From Clostridium sp. AF27-2AA (GTDB lineage: Bacteria > Bacillota > Clostridia > Lachnospirales > Lachnospiraceae): a stretch of DNA of 7,839 nucleotides. The notes under the pieces were generated by a model, which was given only the letters and a program-made list of their open reading frames with translations, was not told the origin of the DNA and made no database searches. Positions within the stretch are counted from its first letter, which is position 1. The number at the start of each line of letters is the position of its first letter. The DNA lies in the NCBI RefSeq assembly GCF_003478505.1, contig NZ_QUFI01000061.1, positions 1 through 7,839 of the forward strand. Reading direction: 5' to 3'. Below, one piece after another: positions 1 through 5,794 of this stretch. The translations under genes and the position numbers were made by a program.

Positions 1-28
1 CCGGGAATTTTTATATCAACGGCTGAAA

Positions 29-42
29 TTTAAGCGCTTACA
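29..42. promoter_or_regulatory. cre-like palindromic operator (CcpA/LacI-family type)
   Basis: The 10-bp perfect palindrome TAAGCGCTTA (31-40) sits inside TTTAAGCGCTTACA, which fits the catabolite-response element consensus TGWNANCGNTNWCA at every defined position except the second. CcpA and related LacI-family regulators bind such sites with a central CG. It lies beyond the hairpin that follows the alcohol dehydrogenase remnant, so if functional it most likely serves a minus-strand gene starting to the left of the window. That target gene is not visible, and a chance palindrome cannot be excluded. Confidence 0.35.
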
Positions 43-46
43 AAGA

Positions 47-88
47 AACACATTGGTGATATATCCCTCAACCAATGTGTTCCTTTTT
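47..88. terminator. Hairpin terminator, possibly bidirectional
   Basis: An 11-bp perfect inverted repeat (AACACATTGGT at 47-57, ACCAATGTGTT at 71-81) encloses a 13-nt loop. On the plus strand it is followed by CC and five T; on the minus strand by TTTCTTTG, a weaker U-rich tract. It lies about 60 nt after the stop codon of the alcohol dehydrogenase remnant and would end minus-strand transcription from that gene. It could also end a convergent plus-strand gene to the left of the window. Confidence 0.6.
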
Positions 89-143
89 GACTAACCTCTA
101 TTTCGGTTCCGATTTAACCACGATTATTTATTTAATCCTTTAG

Positions 144-365
144 TCAGAAATCAACTTCTGTTCCATAATATATGCATATCAGGAGTTTTTCCATATTTGC
201 CGGATCAATTGCTCTTGGATTTGAGCCGGTGCATGCATCACCTACTGCAAGTTCTGCAATCTTTGCAACTTTTTCCTTAAACTCATCTTCCTGAATTCCA
301 AACTCTTTTAATGTTTTTGGAATATTTAATCTTACATTAGCTTGCAGCGTTGCTGACATGCACAA
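144..365 (-). pseudogene. Iron-containing alcohol dehydrogenase, C-terminal remnant
   Basis: About 65 residues match the extreme C-terminus of group III Fe-dependent alcohol dehydrogenases: a (V)RLNIPKTLKEFGI segment, an acidic helix, then DACTGSNPR and the ending CIYYGTEVDF. Intact enzymes have about 380-400 residues and carry the NAD and iron sites upstream, so nothing catalytic is left. The reading frame opens only at a TTG (365) that lies within the neighbouring kinase fragment; those first residues (MCMSATLQ) are kinase DNA read in another frame. No ribosome binding site of its own is evident. The family has many substrates (butanol, lactaldehyde, propanediol), so none is assigned; a detached C-terminal domain of bifunctional AdhE is less likely because AdhE usually ends differently. 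This is a deletion relic; the natural stop codon (144-146) and a downstream hairpin remain. Confidence 0.8.
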
Positions 366-984
366 GCGGTACTTGTCGTCCTGTCAGGCACATTCCAAGA
401 TAATCCATAATCGTACAGAAACTTGTCGCTGATTTCGGAATCAAGCTATGTCTCATATTGTAAATGTGCGTAACCAGCCCATATCCAGATGCTGTTTTTA
501 ACTTACACTTTTGTTGGATTTCCTCTATCAGAGATATTCCTTTGGTTTTCTTTATTTTAACTTCATTTATTTTCTCTTCTCCGATTTCATCATAAGCATT
601 TTCTTTTTCACCACAAGAATCTCCATTTTCGCTATAAAGATTCCCTCGTTCATCCTGCCATGTATACAACGGACTGACACATTTTCCATTCTTATCAATG
701 TACACAATTCCATGCATCTGCCCGGTAAGTCCGATTCTCTCGACATCCTGATATTTATCTAAAAAATAGTCTGTTAAATTCTGAGCCTTTTTTACTATCT
801 GTTCTGCATCCTGTATTCGTTCCCATTCGTGTTCTGTTGGGATAAAGCAGCCATTTTCTATAGTCTTTGCCTCAACAATTTCCAATTTTTCTTCTGCTTT
901 AGTTGTTATTTGACCTTCTACTTTATTCTCCAGAACAACACCACTGATTGTTGTTGTTCCAATATCAATTCCAATTATTTTCAT
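337..984 (-). pseudogene. FGGY carbohydrate kinase, sedoheptulokinase-like, N-terminal fragment
   Basis: The 215 residues are the N-terminal half of an FGGY-family sugar kinase, which would phosphorylate a sugar with ATP in the cytoplasm. Visible marks are the phosphate-binding DIGTT at residues 7-11, GLTGQMHG at 85-92, TWQD at 108-111, TASGYG at 164-169 and NAAS at 212-215. The TWQD, GYG and NAAS arrangement resembles sedoheptulokinase (SHPK), so sedoheptulose is the closest guess; another ketose or polyol is possible. Family members have about 450-500 residues; here the protein stops just after NAAS, where the chain normally continues, so the whole second actin-like domain with the ATP site is absent. 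The start is well supported: ATG at 984 with GAAGGGA about 8 nt upstream. It lies 111 nt downstream of the MerR gene on the same strand and could be its former target. The 3' half is replaced by alcohol dehydrogenase DNA. Confidence 0.85.
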
Positions 985-1095
985 AAAACAATCCCTTCAT
1001 TCATCATTCATAAAAACCCTATTAATTTAGATAATATGAACTGGAAAGATTACTTACTATTTCATTTAAATCTATCAGTTATTCCGCTCTTATTT

Positions 1096-1923
1096 TTATA
1101 TCTCTATAACCGGAATCCGAATCTCCGTAACAAATTTATCCGGATCATCTGTGATTCCATTGTCGATCATGGTAATTTCTTTAGAAGAACCCGCTACCTG
1201 CATTTTATGTTCATCTATATATTTCATAAGTTTATGATAGTATATTTCTGCCTCGCTGTGGCTTCCGCAAAAATATATGGAAACACAAAGTTCTTCCTGA
1301 TGCTGCTCCACTTTTCCCTCATAACTGTCCTCGTCATCAAGCAATAAAAATACCTGATCGTATTCCCCGAATTTCCCGGCTAACAGATTGTCCTTTGAGA
1401 TGCCAACACCGACTTTCCCGAGAAATACAAGAGATTCTCTCTGATTTTCTTCCAGACGGCGGATGGCATATTCAAGATCAAGGTAAGATTTCAATCTGAG
1501 AGAATCTTTCATCCATACGGTTCGGTACGGAGGGAATTTTTTTAGATGTATCACATTCAGTTCTGAAGTTCTGGCATCCCGGAGATGTTGCAGACGGTGG
1601 TCAATCTTGCGTTCGATTGTTTCCAACTCCCGCCGTTTCTTTTTTATCAGTTTTTTCTGATTTAACAACTTATCTTCTATCACGTCGATGTCTCTGTTTC
1701 CCAAAAACTCTCCAATCTGACCCAATGGCATATCCAAAACGCGCAAGTAACGAATCGTATTTAAAACCTCAAACTGACGTACACTATAATAGCGATAGCC
1801 TGTTTCCGGATCTGTGTATTCTGGTTTCAACAGACCTGCCTGTTCATAATGCCGCAGGCTGCCAACACTGATATGAAACATTTTTGCCACATCACCAATC
1901 TGGAATAATTTTTTATTCTCCAA
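1096..1923 (-). CDS. MerR-family transcriptional regulator with GyrI-like effector domain
   Basis: This is a DNA-binding regulator of the BmrR/BltR type. Counting from the TTG start, residues 6-75 form the winged helix-turn-helix (FQIGDVAKMF, then LRHYEQAGLLKPEY and TGYRYYS), about 78-120 a charged dimerisation coiled coil rich in K, R and E, and about 123-275 a GyrI-like ligand-binding domain ending in EIRIPVIEI, the usual close of that fold. Such proteins bind as dimers to long-spacer promoters and unwind them when a hydrophobic or cationic ligand is bound; the ligand here is unknown. I chose TTG at 1923 because AGGAG lies exactly 7 nt upstream; the in-frame ATG at 1938 has no ribosome binding site and would use the AGGAG as codons. 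The gene overlaps the HD-GYP gene by 11 nt. The kinase fragment follows after 111 nt. Confidence 0.9.
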   Translation of the reverse strand: MENKKLFQIGDVAKMFHISVGSLRHYEQAGLLKPEYTDPETGYRYYSVRQFEVLNTIRYLRVLDMPLGQIGEFLGNRDIDVIEDKLLNQKKLIKKKRRELETIERKIDHRLQHLRDARTSELNVIHLKKFPPYRTVWMKDSLRLKSYLDLEYAIRRLEENQRESLVFLGKVGVGISKDNLLAGKFGEYDQVFLLLDDEDSYEGKVEQHQEELCVSIYFCGSHSEAEIYYHKLMKYIDEHKMQVAGSSKEITMIDNGITDDPDKFVTEIRIPVIEI

Positions 1924-3166
1924 GCTGTTTCTCCTCATGAATTATGTCTGTCATTTTCTGATCAAAACAAGCATCAACCTGTGAAGCGATTTCTCCATCA
2001 AGCCATCCTTTTTCTACCATATCATTTAAAATACCGTAAGCTTTTTCATGTGGCATTCCCTGTTTATACGGGCGGCTTTCTGTCAGTGCCTGATAAATAT
2101 CGACACACGCCATGATGCGTTCCTGTGTGTTTAATTCAGCAGCTGTTTTTCCAAATGGATAGCCTGTCCCGTCCAGTCTTTCATGGTGAAAGGCAGCCCA
2201 GTCACGTATCTCTTCAAAATCATCGATTTCTGACAGAATATAATAAGTATATGCTGCATGGTGTTTCATAACTGCAAACTCATCATCCGTCAGTCTTCCC
2301 GGCTTCTCCAGAATTTTGTTACCTATGGCAACCTTTCCAATGTCATGCAGCGCTCCTGCAAGATACATTTTCTGAATTGTCTCCTCATCAAATCCCATAA
2401 ATCTGGATAATTTCTCAGCATCTGCCGCCACACCTATGGAGTGTGTACTCGTAAATGGTGATTTATAGTCTACGATGCGTGCGAAAAATTTCGCCAGTGC
2501 TTCAATCTGTTCAAAGCTAAGATCTTGTTTTGTACGCGGCACTCTGTTCCATAAACGAGTCTCCACATCTTTTTCTCCAAGTGACAGAAAATGTTGTTCA
2601 GAAAAAGCATGTCTAAATGCTTCTATACATTCTTCATCCGCTATAGAACCTGTGATTTCCTGAAGAAATGCTTCTACCTTCTGCCAGGTGTCTGAATCAA
2701 AAGAATCACTGCAGCAGACCTGGTCAAGCAGATCACATAGATGGATAATTCGTGCAAAAACCGGTACTTCTGTCCATTTTTTTCCAAAAGGTCCACTTCC
2801 ATCTGCATTCTCATGATGATACAAAATGACATTCTTTATATCCGTATGGAATGGAATGTCTTTCATGTTCTTCTCACCTGCCGCACAGTGAATTCCCAGC
2901 TCCAGTGGAATCGCCGAACCTATTGCACTTGCAATATCATTGTGTAATTCTTCCTGAATATATTGAGTCAGTGCATTATCATGTAACAACGCACCGGCTG
3001 TCAGATCCTGCAGACTCTCCCCCTGAATTCCCATCTGTTCTGCCATGCAGACACTCATATATGCAACACGCTTCGCATGCTTATCTGTTACATGCACTAA
3101 CTCTGCTTCCACACAATCCAATGCATAGGAACACGCTCCCAACAATCCCAAAACATCTAATTTCAT
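1913..3166 (-). CDS. Tandem HD / HD-GYP domain phosphohydrolase
   Basis: A soluble 417-residue protein with two related metal-dependent HD domains. The C-terminal half (about 218-400) is a canonical HD-GYP domain: H242, HDIGK at 274-278, KHH at 301-303, HHERLDGTGYPFG at 327-339 and the following helix with D356. HD-GYP enzymes hydrolyse cyclic di-GMP to pGpG or GMP. The N-terminal half (about 20-150) repeats the pattern in weaker form: H30, HD at 62-63, HHENADGSGPFG at 117-128. It keeps likely metal ligands but lacks the HDxGK lysine and the GYP motif, so it may be a regulatory or altered-substrate domain. There is no signal peptide, membrane segment or sensor domain. ATG at 3166 is preceded by TAGGAG about 10 nt upstream. 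It is the first gene of a unit with the overlapping MerR gene. The c-di-GMP role is inferred from family; some HD-GYP relatives act on other nucleotides. Confidence 0.9.
   Translation of the reverse strand: MKLDVLGLLGACSYALDCVEAELVHVTDKHAKRVAYMSVCMAEQMGIQGESLQDLTAGALLHDNALTQYIQEELHNDIASAIGSAIPLELGIHCAAGEKNMKDIPFHTDIKNVILYHHENADGSGPFGKKWTEVPVFARIIHLCDLLDQVCCSDSFDSDTWQKVEAFLQEITGSIADEECIEAFRHAFSEQHFLSLGEKDVETRLWNRVPRTKQDLSFEQIEALAKFFARIVDYKSPFTSTHSIGVAADAEKLSRFMGFDEETIQKMYLAGALHDIGKVAIGNKILEKPGRLTDDEFAVMKHHAAYTYYILSEIDDFEEIRDWAAFHHERLDGTGYPFGKTAAELNTQERIMACVDIYQALTESRPYKQGMPHEKAYGILNDMVEKGWLDGEIASQVDACFDQKMTDIIHEEKQLGE
1921..1935 (-). promoter_or_regulatory. Ribosome binding site deciding the MerR start
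   Basis: On the minus strand AGGAG (1935-1931) is followed by seven bases and then TTG (1923-1921). The site lies inside the last codons of the HD-GYP gene, whose stop TAA is at 1915-1913. Ribosomes finishing the upstream gene would reach this start directly, which is the usual layout of translational coupling. Confidence 0.65.
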
Positions 3167-3205
3167 ATCCTTTTGTCTCCTATCTGTATCATATATCTGA
3201 CTGTT

Positions 3206-3235
3206 ATTTTATCACAAAAAATTTATATAAAAAAG
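3206..3235 (-). promoter_or_regulatory. Weak candidate promoter of the HD-GYP/MerR unit
   Basis: On the minus strand a TAAAAT hexamer (3211-3206) is preceded by TGTGA and, 17 nt further up, by a run of T resembling TTGACA only in its first two bases. It lies about 40 nt before the HD-GYP start codon. The surroundings are very AT-rich, so the match is weak evidence. Confidence 0.3.
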
Positions 3236-3259
3236 GTTTCATATTATTTATACAAAAAT

Positions 3260-3308
3260 AACGGGCAAATCTTTATCTGCATAATTATCAAATAAAGTTT
3301 TGCCTGTT
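3260..3308 (-). terminator. Rho-independent terminator hairpin
   Basis: Two 17-nt arms (3260-3276 and 3292-3308) pair with one G.U wobble and one internal mismatch around a 15-nt loop. Read on the minus strand the stem is followed by ATTTTTGTAT, a proper U-tract; on the plus strand by TTCTC only. It therefore best fits the end of a minus-strand transcript entering from the right. No minus-strand gene now lies directly to the right, because the insertion sequence begins at 3475, so its former gene may have been moved or lost. Confidence 0.6.
3291..3303 (+). repeat. 13-nt direct repeat, copy 1
   Basis: AATAAAGTTTTGC occurs here, in the right arm of the terminator hairpin, and again at 3456-3468. 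The left arm of the same hairpin is a divergent inverted copy. Confidence 0.6.
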
Positions 3309-3468
3309 TTCTCACTTTATAAATATGTCATTAACTGCGTGTCCTAAAGTCTTTCTTAAATAATCAGTCCATGCCTACTGTTTCTCTCATAGAATCTCTT
3401 CTTATGCGTCCAGCACAACCCTGCAATCCTTCTTATAACATGCGATTCCATATTTAATAAAGTTTTGC
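3309..3468. other. Intergenic stretch without recognisable gene
   Basis: This stretch between the terminator hairpin and the insertion sequence has no convincing coding region. The longest minus-strand reading starting at ATG (near 3455) has about 31 codons, no clear ribosome binding site and no recognisable motif. It is bounded by the two copies of the 13-nt direct repeat. Confidence 0.5.
3456..3468 (+). repeat. 13-nt direct repeat, copy 2
   Basis: Second copy of AATAAAGTTTTGC. It abuts the ACGGGA target duplication of the insertion sequence, so it was part of the DNA immediately beside the insertion point. Confidence 0.6.
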
Positions 3469-3474
3469 ACGGGA
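3469..3474 (+). repeat. Target site duplication, left copy (ACGGGA)
   Basis: ACGGGA directly precedes the left inverted end and recurs directly after the right inverted end (5426-5431). Six bases is within the range expected for the IS1634 group. Confidence 0.7.
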
Positions 3475-3485
3475 GTTTGACAGTT
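3475..3485 (+). repeat. Left inverted end of the insertion sequence
   Basis: GTTTGACAGTT, matching in inverted orientation 10 of the 11 bases at 5415-5425. Confidence 0.7.
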
Positions 3486-3505
3486 ACATATCGCAAAAAA
3501 TAGCC

Positions 3506-3532
3506 GCAGGCCGCATAAAACCTGCTTTTTTT
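3506..3532 (+). terminator. Read-in-blocking hairpin at the left end of the element
   Basis: GCAGG (3506-3510) and CCTGC (3521-3525) pair around a 10-nt loop, followed by seven T. A run of A upstream of the stem can pair with the T-run as well. The hairpin lies between the left end and the transposase promoter, a common device that keeps outside transcription from raising transposase expression. Confidence 0.6.
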
Positions 3533-3575
3533 ATGTCAATTTTTGTTTTTATGTATGTTATTTTATGTTATTGTG

Positions 3576-3584
3576 TGATATAAT
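3576..3584 (+). promoter_or_regulatory. Transposase promoter, extended -10
   Basis: TGATATAAT combines a perfect -10 hexamer TATAAT (3579-3584) with an upstream TGN extension. No good -35 hexamer is seen at 17 nt, which is usual for extended -10 promoters. It lies 24 nt before the transposase start codon. Confidence 0.55.
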
Positions 3585-3608
3585 AAGAAGATAAGGGAGG
3601 GATGGTGC

Positions 3609-5336
3609 ATGAACCTTCACATAACAAAATCTAAAAATGCTGAATCATTTTATATCTGTAGGTCTTATGCAAAAGATAATGGCAGTACGACTTCGACTAT
3701 TGTTCGCAAGCTGGGAACTCTGGAAAATCTCCTGATCGAGCATGGGCCAACAAGAGATGATGTTATCGCCTGGGCAAAAAATGAAGTAAAAGCAGAAACC
3801 GAAAAATACAAGAAAGAAAAAGAAGCAAAAACTCTGCTGATCCCATTCCATACAGACAGGCCGCTGGACTATGATAAACAGGTCTTTTTCCGTGGAGGTT
3901 ATCTCTTTCCACAGTCTGTTTATTATCAGCTGCAGATGAATAAAGTCTGTAGGAAATTAAAACAAAAATATAAATTTAAATACGATATCAATGCGATTCT
4001 TTCTGATCTGATCTATACAAGGATCCTGGATCCATGCAGCAAGCGTTCTTCATTCAGGACAGCACATGAGTTTTTAGAAAAGCCTTCTTATGAGCTTCAT
4101 GATGTATACAGGGCATTAGATGTTATTGGCAGCGAATGTGACCTTATTCAGGCTGATGTTTACAAAAACAGCCACTTTCTTGGAAAAAGGAATGACAAGA
4201 TCCTTTATTATGACTGTTCCAATTATTACTTTGAGATCGAACAGGAAGATGGAATTAAAAAGTATGGAAAAAGCAAAGAACACAGACCCAACCCGATCAT
4301 TCAGATGGGCCTGTTTATGGACGGGGACGGGATCCCACTTGCTTTCTCCCTCTTTTCAGGGAATTCAAACGAACAGACATCGCTGAAACCATTAGAGCAA
4401 AAGATCCTCGAAGATTTTGAATGTCAGAAATTTATTTACTGCAGCGATGCAGGTCTGGGATCCGAATCTATCAGGGAATATAACCATATGGGGGAACGGG
4501 CCTATATGGTGACCCAGTCTATTAAAAAGCTGAAAAAAGAAGAAAAAGAATGGGCTTTAAGCCCGCAGGGATTCAAAAGAGTATCTGATGATAAACCTGT
4601 TGATATCTCAAAACTGCCCGAAGATGACAAAGGACTTTATTACAAAGACGAACCATATACCACTAAAAAGTTACAGCAGCGTTTGATCATTACTTATTCC
4701 CCTAAATATGCCCTTTACCAGAAATCCATCCGCAGCAAACAGATAGAACGTGCACAAGCGATGCTGGATTCCGGGAACACAAAAAAGAACCGCAGGAACC
4801 CAAACGATCCAGCCAGATTTATTGGAACAACAGCAGTTACAAAAGAAGGTGAGACTGCCGATATTCAGCATTATCTTGATGAACATATGATCTCTGAAGA
4901 AAGCCAGTATGATGGACTTTATGCAGTATGCACGGACCTGTTAGACGATGAAGTCAGCGATATTTTAAAAGTAAGTGAAGAAAGATGGCAGATCGAAGAA
5001 TGTTTTCGGATCATGAAAACAGACTTTTCCGCAAGACCTGTTTATCTGCGGGATGAAAACCGGATCAAAGCACATTTTCTGATCTGTTTTCTGGCATTAA
5101 TGATCTATCGTTTCCTTGAGAGAAAATTGAACTATAAATATACTTGTGAGGAATTATTAGATACATTAAAAGCAATGAATTTTGCAGAGATCCAGGAACA
5201 AGGATTTATACCTTTATACAAACGGGAAGCTATTACTGATGATCTTCATGAAGCCTGCGGCTTTCAAACGGATTATCAATTTATAACGAAAAGCAGAATG
5301 AAAACGATCCAGAAAAAAAGTAAAAGAAAAGAATAA
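3609..5336 (+). CDS. IS1634-family DDE transposase
   Basis: A 575-residue transposase of the IS1634 branch of the IS4 superfamily, which moves its element by a DDE (RNase H-like) cut-and-paste reaction. The N-terminus (ITKSKNAESFYICRSY, then RKLGTLENL) is typical of the family. Catalytic candidates are D202 in YYDCSNYYFE, D280 in YCSDAGLGS, and E463 in the R-x3-E-x6-K signature (R459, E463, K470) of ERWQIEECFRIMK; the tyrosine usual at the start of that signature is a serine (456). The long stretch between D280 and E463 fits the beta-strand insertion domain of IS4 enzymes. Residues 60-75 and the C-terminus are very basic. ATG at 3609 has AAGGGAGG 8 nt upstream. Length is normal and there is no frameshift or early stop, so it should be functional. 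Confidence 0.94.
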   Translation: MNLHITKSKNAESFYICRSYAKDNGSTTSTIVRKLGTLENLLIEHGPTRDDVIAWAKNEVKAETEKYKKEKEAKTLLIPFHTDRPLDYDKQVFFRGGYLFPQSVYYQLQMNKVCRKLKQKYKFKYDINAILSDLIYTRILDPCSKRSSFRTAHEFLEKPSYELHDVYRALDVIGSECDLIQADVYKNSHFLGKRNDKILYYDCSNYYFEIEQEDGIKKYGKSKEHRPNPIIQMGLFMDGDGIPLAFSLFSGNSNEQTSLKPLEQKILEDFECQKFIYCSDAGLGSESIREYNHMGERAYMVTQSIKKLKKEEKEWALSPQGFKRVSDDKPVDISKLPEDDKGLYYKDEPYTTKKLQQRLIITYSPKYALYQKSIRSKQIERAQAMLDSGNTKKNRRNPNDPARFIGTTAVTKEGETADIQHYLDEHMISEESQYDGLYAVCTDLLDDEVSDILKVSEERWQIEECFRIMKTDFSARPVYLRDENRIKAHFLICFLALMIYRFLERKLNYKYTCEELLDTLKAMNFAEIQEQGFIPLYKREAITDDLHEACGFQTDYQFITKSRMKTIQKKSKRKE

Positions 5337-5360
5337 ATTACCATACTTCGTGACAATGAG

Positions 5361-5410
5361 AAAAATCGCCACAGCCCAGTAAATACAAGGGTTGCAGCGA
5401 TTTTTTCTTT
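5361..5410 (+). terminator. Transposase terminator
   Basis: Arms 5361-5377 and 5389-5405 form a nine-pair lower stem (AAAAATCGC with GCGATTTTT), a 2x2 internal loop and a six-pair GC-rich upper stem including one G.U, around an 11-nt loop. A TTTCTTTT-like tail follows. It lies 25 nt after the transposase stop codon, inside the element. Confidence 0.8.
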
Positions 5411-5414
5411 TACA

Positions 5415-5425
5415 AACTGTCAAAG
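5415..5425 (+). repeat. Right inverted end of the insertion sequence
   Basis: AACTGTCAAAG, the inverted match of the left end with one mismatch at the outermost base. Confidence 0.7.
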
Positions 5426-5431
5426 ACGGGA
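5426..5431 (+). repeat. Target site duplication, right copy (ACGGGA)
   Basis: Identical to 3469-3474 and placed symmetrically directly outside the right inverted end. Confidence 0.7.
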
Positions 5432-5510
5432 CTATACCACATTGTTAATCTATTTTCTATACACCTTTACTTCTCCCTACTCAGTCTGTTAATAATAACA
5501 ATATTTAGTT

Positions 5511-5690
5511 TTTCCCGAAGGGATTTGCAACGAAGTTGCTTAATCTTGTGAAGCTCTGCTACAAGCAATACCCAGTACTTAGTGGCGAAACGCCACTAAC
5601 TGGGCAATGGTTGCACCCTTGACCGGCTAAGGCGCTTCGCCCTTAACCCGAGCAGAGTCTTTCTCCTGCCCCTTGCATAAGGCTCTGTCT
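5511..5690. other. Palindrome-rich stretch; candidate structured RNA or fold-back element
   Basis: No gene covers this stretch, yet it holds a dense set of helices. TCCC/GGGA closes a GAA loop (5513-5523). GCAAC/GTTGC closes a GAA loop (5527-5539). CTTGT/ACAAG lies at 5545-5565. A 14-pair hairpin has CCCAGT (5571-5576), a 3-nt bulge, TAGTGGCG, an AAA loop, CGCCACTA and ACTGGG (5599-5604). TAAGGCG pairs with CGC-C-CTTA (5628-5645). CTCTGCT (5554-5560) can pair with AGCAGAG (5651-5657), closing a multi-branched domain over the last two, in competition with the stem at 5545-5565. The polarity is unknown because perfect helices read on both strands. It is GC-richer than its flanks. It matches no RNA family I can name with confidence (not RNase P, tmRNA, SRP or 6S by sequence). 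On the minus strand it would be the 3' region of the membrane protein transcript. The flanks 5432-5510 and 5691-5794 hold nothing clear. Confidence 0.5.
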
Positions 5691-5794
5691 TTACAATCCG
5701 ACAAACTTGAAATTGTATGTTATTCAATCCAAAGCTTCATATAATCGCCCTCTTGATAGTTATATACTCGTTTGCCTGCTTCTTCTTTTTTCAA

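Larger units (their letters stand above)
3475..5425 (+). mobile_element. Complete IS1634-family insertion sequence (IS4 superfamily)
   Basis: The element is about 1951 bp. Its ends are short imperfect inverted repeats (10 of 11 bases, core TTTGACAGTT) and it is flanked by ACGGGA on both sides. Inside are, in order, a hairpin with a T-run that would stop read-in transcription, an extended -10 promoter, one intact transposase gene and a strong terminator just inside the right end. All parts look whole, so it is probably still active or a recent arrival. The exact ends could shift by a base or two, since the outermost base of the two ends differs. Confidence 0.78.

Noticed and set aside
337..984. 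A true short kinase gene
   Set aside because: The family needs a second domain for ATP binding; the stop falls right after a conserved motif at the point where unrelated dehydrogenase sequence begins.
829..1347. A 172-codon plus-strand open frame
   Set aside because: It runs antisense to the kinase fragment and the MerR gene, has low-complexity F/I/L-rich content and no ribosome binding site; a shadow of the real minus-strand genes.
1936..1938. ATG as the start of the MerR protein
   Set aside because: It would add only MRRNS, has no Shine-Dalgarno, and reads through the AGGAG that is well placed for the TTG at 1923. Not fully excluded.
5500..5515. TGTTA/TAACA-type short palindrome near 5488-5501 as an operator
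   Set aside because: Five-base AT-rich arms are expected by chance in this composition and there is no adjacent promoter.
5511..5690. CRISPR array
   Set aside because: The hairpins differ in sequence and spacing; there are no regular direct repeats with unique spacers and no cas genes.
5511..5690. IS605-type right end or group II intron remnant
   Set aside because: It lacks the tnpB-associated terminal hairpin seen at 7251-7285 and shows no domain V-like intron hairpin; the stem pattern differs from both.
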